This document shows, piece by piece, positions 60,264-64,000 of a stretch of DNA of 64,000 nt. Under the pieces are notes generated by a model, which saw nothing but the letters and a program-made list of their open reading frames with translations, was not told where the DNA came from and did no database searches. The stretch is from Roseivirga thermotolerans. GTDB taxonomy: Bacteria > Bacteroidota > Bacteroidia > Cytophagales > Cyclobacteriaceae. Made by a program: the position numbers and the translations under genes. The stretch covers positions 62,001 to 126,000 of the forward strand of contig NZ_BNAG01000003.1 of the NCBI RefSeq assembly GCF_014653175.1. Direction: 5' to 3'. The stretch's first letter is position 1; every line of letters starts with the position of its first letter.

Positions 60264-61832
60264 ATGGCAGACTCATATATGTTTGAACTTCCAAAGCACC
60301 ACAAATCAATCATAAAGGTGATTGGTGTTGGTGGTGGCGGTAGTAACGCAGTAAACCACATGTATAATCAAGGCATTAAAGATGTGGAATTTGTAGTATG
60401 TAATACCGATGCCCAGGCACTTAAAAGCAGTCCTGTACCCAACAGGCTTCAGCTTGGTGTTGGGCTCACCGAAGGGCTTGGGGCTGGCGCCAACCCTGAT
60501 ATTGGTAAAAATGCCGCTATTGAAAGCAAGGAAGAAATTCGCACCATGCTTTCGGACGATACCAAAATGGTATTTATAACGGCCGGAATGGGCGGTGGCA
60601 CTGGTACAGGAGCTGCTCCTGTAATTGCCAAAATTGCCAGAGACATGGATCTGCTCACAGTAGGTATAGTTACTGCTCCATTTAGCTTTGAAGGCAAAAA
60701 GAAAATGGAAGCGGCCAATAAAGGTATTGCTGAGCTCAAAGAGAACTGCGATACAGTTTTGGTAATACTTAACGATAAACTTCGTGAAGTGCACGGTAAC
60801 CTGCCCATCAGCAAAGCCTTTGGAGAGGCCGATAATGTGTTGACTACAGCAGCCAAAGGTATTGCAGAAATTATTACCGTACCGGGCTATGTCAATGTAG
60901 ACTTCATGGATGTTCAAACCGTAATGAAAGGTGCCGGAGCAGCCGTAATGGGCTCTGCTACAGCCGATGGAGAAGGCAGAGCATTGCGCGCAGCCGAAAT
61001 GGCCATATCTTCTCCATTGCTAAACAGCAAAGACATTCATGGAGCAACCAAAATTCTCCTTTCCATTATTTCCGGAGAAGAGGCAGAGTTGCAAATGGAC
61101 GAACTTACTGAAATCACAGAATACATTCAGGAAAAAGCTGGCGATGATGCAGAGGTTATCTTCGGGCATGGCATTGATCCTAATCATGGCCAAAACATCA
61201 GCGTAACAGTTATTGCTACAGGTTTTGAGGCTCCGGAACTGAAGACTCAAATGAGCGAATCGAGAAAAAAAGTTATCGATCTGGAGAGCAATCGAGAGAT
61301 CGATTTGAGAGATGAAGACTCTCTTTCACCTAAGCACTCGCAAACTTCCCTTTTCGATCGTTCGGCTGAAGCTCCAAAGGCGGAGCCCCAACCTGAAGCT
61401 ACCGGCAAGTCGCAAGACGATGACGATGATGAAGACGCCAATCCTTCGGGCTACTCCTTCCTGGCCAGACTTGCCAGAAAGTACGAGATAGAAGAATACC
61501 CTTCAGCTCCCTATGAGGAAGAAAATGAGGTACGAAACAGGTCGTTAGATAATGATTTCTACGAAGAGCGAAACAAAAACTTTTTGGAAATGAAGCGTGC
61601 TAAACTTATGGAGCAGGCTCGTTTGCGAGAAGAACGACTAAGAGGCTCTTCTAATCATGGAATGAACAACGATGACTTTAAAGAGCGTTTGGAAATACCC
61701 GCTTACCAGCGAAGACAAGTTCGGTTGAGTGAAAACTCACCGTCATCTGAGCGTAATATTTCGAGATATAATCTCAATGATGATGACGAAATCATGGGAG
61801 ACAATAAGTTTCTGCATGACAACGTGGACTAA
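60264..61832 (+). CDS. ftsZ: cell division GTPase FtsZ, 522 aa
   Basis: The tubulin signature GGGTGTG is at residues 110-116 (AGMGGGTGTGAAPVIAKIAR), preceded by VIGVGGGGSNAVNHMYNQGI. The core ends near residue 325; the remaining 190 residues are a long acidic, arginine-rich linker (QDDDDDEDANPSG, then ERNKNFLEMKRAKLMEQARL) and the C-terminal peptide DNKFLHDNVD. This tail is much longer than in E. coli. FtsZ assembles the division ring under the membrane. A terminator follows. Confidence 0.97.
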   Translation: MADSYMFELPKHHKSIIKVIGVGGGGSNAVNHMYNQGIKDVEFVVCNTDAQALKSSPVPNRLQLGVGLTEGLGAGANPDIGKNAAIESKEEIRTMLSDDTKMVFITAGMGGGTGTGAAPVIAKIARDMDLLTVGIVTAPFSFEGKKKMEAANKGIAELKENCDTVLVILNDKLREVHGNLPISKAFGEADNVLTTAAKGIAEIITVPGYVNVDFMDVQTVMKGAGAAVMGSATADGEGRALRAAEMAISSPLLNSKDIHGATKILLSIISGEEAELQMDELTEITEYIQEKAGDDAEVIFGHGIDPNHGQNISVTVIATGFEAPELKTQMSESRKKVIDLESNREIDLRDEDSLSPKHSQTSLFDRSAEAPKAEPQPEATGKSQDDDDDEDANPSGYSFLARLARKYEIEEYPSAPYEEENEVRNRSLDNDFYEERNKNFLEMKRAKLMEQARLREERLRGSSNHGMNNDDFKERLEIPAYQRRQVRLSENSPSSERNISRYNLNDDDEIMGDNKFLHDNVD

Positions 61833-61874
61833 AACCAATTTTTAACTTAATCAACGGTTAAAAGTTGAGACATG

Positions 61875-61911
61875 TGAATAAGACAGCCTACTGCCATGGG
61901 CTGTCTTTTTT
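61875..61911 (+). terminator. terminator after ftsZ, copy 1 of an identical pair
   Basis: AGACAGCC (61881-61888) pairs with GGCTGTCT (61899-61906) and is followed by T residues. The 37 bases from 61875 are identical to those from 63210 after the next gene. Confidence 0.85.
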
Positions 61912-61959
61912 ATATTTAGCAGTAATAAAGGTAGATACCTTAGTTGGTTTCCTTTTTTC

Positions 61960-61967
61960 TATATTTA
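61960..61967 (+). promoter_or_regulatory. possible -7 element before the LamG gene
   Basis: TATATTTA, one base from TAnnTTTG, with TTGG about 16 bases upstream. It lies 27 bases before the ATG at 61994, downstream of the first terminator, so the gene can have its own promoter. Confidence 0.3.
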
Positions 61968-61993
61968 GCTTATTAACAATAAATGCATAAACA

Positions 61994-63193
61994 ATGAAAA
62001 AGGTATTTGTCTTCGTTTTAATGTTTGTTTGCTCGATATCCTTTGGCCAGGTTGATCTTTGGAACGGTCTTCAACTTTACTTGCCATTTAATGGAACAGG
62101 GATAGATTTGACAGGTAATCATTCTCTAAGTGTGGCTGGAACAGCCCCTTCCTTAACCTCCGATAAGGATGGTAATCTGAATTCGGCCTTTGAATTTAAT
62201 GGGCAAAGTGATTCATTCTACATTCAAGATACATCGGCTTTTGACTTTGGTAATCAGGATTTTACGATAGCGTTTTGGGTTAAGAAATTATCAACGACTA
62301 GTGCCTGGGATAATATTCAAGGTATCTCAAAATGGAATACTGGTGCTTCACCTGGTACTAATGAATGGGCTTTAGGGATTGGAGGAGGAGCTGGTAAGGA
62401 TTCTAATATTCCGAGTTTCTCAATAGAAATCGGTAACACTTATTACACTGCAAAGCCTGCAATTAACGAAGTAGGTGTTGGTGTATGGAATCACCTGGTT
62501 GGTATGAGAGAGGGGACGAACATTAAATTCTATCTAAATGGTGTCTTAGAAGCAGTTACAAATGTGGGGGGAGGTGATATTAATAATGTTGGTCGTTATT
62601 TTAGAATAGCAAGAGGATTGGAAAGCACCGCAAATAGGGTAGCTAATGCTGTTTATGATGAAGTAGTTGTGTATAATCGAGCACTAAGTAATGAGGAGGT
62701 TACAGCACTTTTTACAGACGGTATTCCTGAAGAACCGACTCAGAACACTTCCTATGGTGTTTGGAAGATACAGCCAGATAGCAATATTTATTACGATAAA
62801 GGTAAGGTGAGCATAGGTATAAGTTATAGTAATGTCGAATACTCTTTGGCAGTAAAGGGAAAAATATTGTCCGAGGGTGTTAAAGTACAGTCATTAACTA
62901 ATTGGCCTGATTATGTGTTTTCACCTAGCTTTTCATTAATGTCATTAGTTGAGCTTGAGGCCTTTATCAATGCAAATAAACACCTACCTGACGTTCCTTC
63001 TGCTAAAGAAGTCGAAAAGGATGGAGTAGACTTAGGTCAAATGGATGCCACCCTTCTTAAAAAGATCGAAGAGTTAACACTTTATACAATTCAGCAGGAG
63101 AAGAAGATTCAGATTCAGGAGGCAGAAAATACTGTACTAAAAGAATTGGTGAAAGAACTTACTGAAAGAATTGAGAAGTTGGAAAAGAAATAA
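61994..63193 (+). CDS. secreted LamG-domain protein with C-terminal coiled coil, 399 aa
   Basis: A signal peptide (MKKVFVFVLMFVCSISFGQ) is followed by a concanavalin/LamG-type domain to about residue 235: LQLYLPFNGTGIDLTGNHSL, SFYIQDTSAFDFGNQDFTIA, FWVKKLS and VYDEVVVYNRALSNEEVTAL. The C-terminal 150 residues have the Bacteroidota pattern YSLAVKGKILSEGVKVQSL, HLPDVPSAKEVEKDGVDLGQ, then a coiled coil (IEELTLYTIQQEKKIQIQEA). LamG domains bind carbohydrate or protein; the ligand is unknown. The gene lies between two identical terminators. Confidence 0.82.
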   Translation: MKKVFVFVLMFVCSISFGQVDLWNGLQLYLPFNGTGIDLTGNHSLSVAGTAPSLTSDKDGNLNSAFEFNGQSDSFYIQDTSAFDFGNQDFTIAFWVKKLSTTSAWDNIQGISKWNTGASPGTNEWALGIGGGAGKDSNIPSFSIEIGNTYYTAKPAINEVGVGVWNHLVGMREGTNIKFYLNGVLEAVTNVGGGDINNVGRYFRIARGLESTANRVANAVYDEVVVYNRALSNEEVTALFTDGIPEEPTQNTSYGVWKIQPDSNIYYDKGKVSIGISYSNVEYSLAVKGKILSEGVKVQSLTNWPDYVFSPSFSLMSLVELEAFINANKHLPDVPSAKEVEKDGVDLGQMDATLLKKIEELTLYTIQQEKKIQIQEAENTVLKELVKELTERIEKLEKK

Positions 63194-63209
63194 AGGTATA
63201 TGCAATAAC

Positions 63210-63247
63210 TGAATAAGACAGCCTACTGCCATGGGCTGTCTTTTTTT
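63210..63247 (+). terminator. terminator after the LamG gene, copy 2 of an identical pair
   Basis: AGACAGCC (63216-63223), GGCTGTCT (63234-63241), then seven T. The first 37 bases equal those at 61875-61911. Confidence 0.85.
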
Positions 63248-63341
63248 ATTCCCGTCACCTTCAATTTGCTTTAGTTTTTTAAGAAGAAGGCTCAAACGAA
63301 CCTGTCAGTTGGTAAATGGGTTCAGCGGCATGAAAAACGAA

Positions 63342-63869
63342 TTAGAATGTCACCAACTTCTCCGCATGCTGGTGCAAAAGGGTGTTGTATAAGTCGTTGG
63401 TGATTCTGGTGCCATCCCAGTGCTTTTCTATTCCGGCCAGCTTAGGTTTAATGGCCAAAACGTGCATACCCAGGTAGTTGAAAATGTCAGTAAGGTGTGC
63501 CATAGCCAATACACCCCCCTGAACTCCAGAAGAAACACCTATTAAAGCTCCTTTCTTATCACGAATGCCCTCTGGGTATTTTAGTCCGTCAATAAAAGCC
63601 TTTAATACACCCGGGAAAGAACCATTATACTCCGGCACCACAAATACAATTTTATCAGAAGCCTGGACTCGCTCCCTAATAGCGTTGAACTTGCTGTTTT
63701 TACCATTGTTGTCATAAAGCGCAGTGCCTACAAAGTCGCCCGGTAGTTCGGCTAAATCTACTATTTGAGTGGGGCCGCTAAACTTGCTCTTCAGTATATC
63801 TTGGTAGTAATGAGCTACTTTGCCGCTCATTGAGTTTTTTCTGTTTGTTCCTACTACTATGGTGATCAT
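63342..63869 (-). CDS. NADPH-dependent FMN reductase family protein, 175 aa
   Basis: The flavodoxin-like phosphate loop ITIVVGTNRKNSMSGKVA is at the start, and the family motif VFVVPEYNGSFPGVLKAFID with GVSSGVQGGVLAMAHLTDIF binds FMN. ATG 63869 is chosen because it places the GTNRKNS loop at the N-terminus as usual. It reduces flavin or quinone-like acceptors with NAD(P)H in the cytoplasm. Confidence 0.9.
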   Translation of the reverse strand: MITIVVGTNRKNSMSGKVAHYYQDILKSKFSGPTQIVDLAELPGDFVGTALYDNNGKNSKFNAIRERVQASDKIVFVVPEYNGSFPGVLKAFIDGLKYPEGIRDKKGALIGVSSGVQGGVLAMAHLTDIFNYLGMHVLAIKPKLAGIEKHWDGTRITNDLYNTLLHQHAEKLVTF

Positions 63870-63946
63870 GTTAAAGGCTTTGCAGCGCAAACTTAAAGTC
63901 ATTCACCAAAAATGCCGACCTCTGTTTGCATTATTTCAAAGTATGT

Positions 63947-64000
63947 ATGTACAGCAAATTGATATTTTATGTAAAAGGTTCAATGGACAGTGTATTGATT
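63947..64000 (+). CDS. possible first codons of a gene running off the right edge
   Basis: From ATG 63947 the frame stays open to the edge (MYSKLIFYVKGSMDSVLI). It is divergent from the FMN reductase gene with a 77-base gap. Too short to name or to be sure of. Confidence 0.25.
   Translation, partial: MYSKLIFYVKGSMDSVLI

Noticed and set aside
60306-60917. 203-codon antisense frame within ftsZ
   Set aside because: It is a shadow of the strongly conserved ftsZ coding sequence, as are similar antisense frames in murD, ftsA, pgk and the giant surface protein.

Overview
The window looks like a chromosome segment of a Bacteroidota bacterium, most likely of the order Cytophagales. The evidence is a PorP/SprF-type type IX secretion protein next to a giant protein with a gliding-motility C-terminal domain, a second exported protein with a type A secretion tail, promoter-like TAnnTTTG boxes, few Shine-Dalgarno sites outside one element, and a division and cell-wall cluster in the order usual for this group. 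The lineage is inferred from gene content only.

Positions 1 to about 920 hold the end of a membrane protein gene and a secreted protein of unknown function. From about 920 to 13945 lies an integrated genetic element: a leftward repressor gene with a palindromic operator, then more than twenty mostly small rightward genes in overlapping runs, a structured non-coding RNA candidate (5818-5930), a primase/SF3-helicase, and a large serine recombinase whose last codons are read through the terminator and body of a tRNA-Leu(CAA) gene on the other strand. No capsid, tail or conjugation genes were recognised. It resembles a phage-satellite or plasmid-like integrative element. Several palindromic repeats and degenerate short-unit spacers are scattered in it, some within reading frames.

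Positions 14.1-30.3 kb are ordinary chromosomal genes: a monooxygenase-fold protein, SAM hydrolase family protein, PhoH, an acetyltransferase, ComEC, an enoyl-CoA hydratase homologue, RecQ, four hypothetical or secreted proteins, a NUDIX hydrolase, a BNR-repeat exported protein, a TPR lipoprotein, a Sua5/YrdC tRNA-modification enzyme and phosphoglycerate kinase with a strong terminator. Positions 30.5-37.1 kb carry the divergent giant surface protein and PorP/SprF pair. Positions 37.1-45.1 kb carry a CAAX-type protease, gpsA with a glycerolipid acyltransferase, bioF, an LpxR-like outer-membrane protein, an alpha/beta hydrolase and a polyprenyl diphosphate synthase.

Positions 45.5-61.9 kb are the dcw cluster: mraZ, rsmH, ftsL, ftsI, murE, mraY, murD, ftsW, murG, murC, ftsQ, ftsA, ftsZ. 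It starts with 10-bp-periodic MraZ-type boxes and ends at a terminator. The genes make lipid II precursors (with meso-diaminopimelate, judged from the MurE DNPR motif) and build the septum. Two four-helix-bundle protein genes interrupt it (murD-ftsW and ftsA-ftsZ), each bounded by imperfect inverted repeats; a third junction (murE-mraY) holds spacer of the same style without a recognisable gene. After ftsZ, a LamG-domain secreted protein gene sits between two identical 37-bp copies of the same terminator. The right end has an FMN reductase family gene and possibly the first codons of another gene.

The most unusual signals are the inverted-repeat-bounded four-helix-bundle cassettes, the satellite-like element with its RNA candidate and tRNA-fused recombinase end, the terminator-flanked LamG cassette, and a pair of CTAAGCA inverted repeats upstream of comEC. 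Everything here is from reading alone; no homology search, folding program or comparison genome was available.
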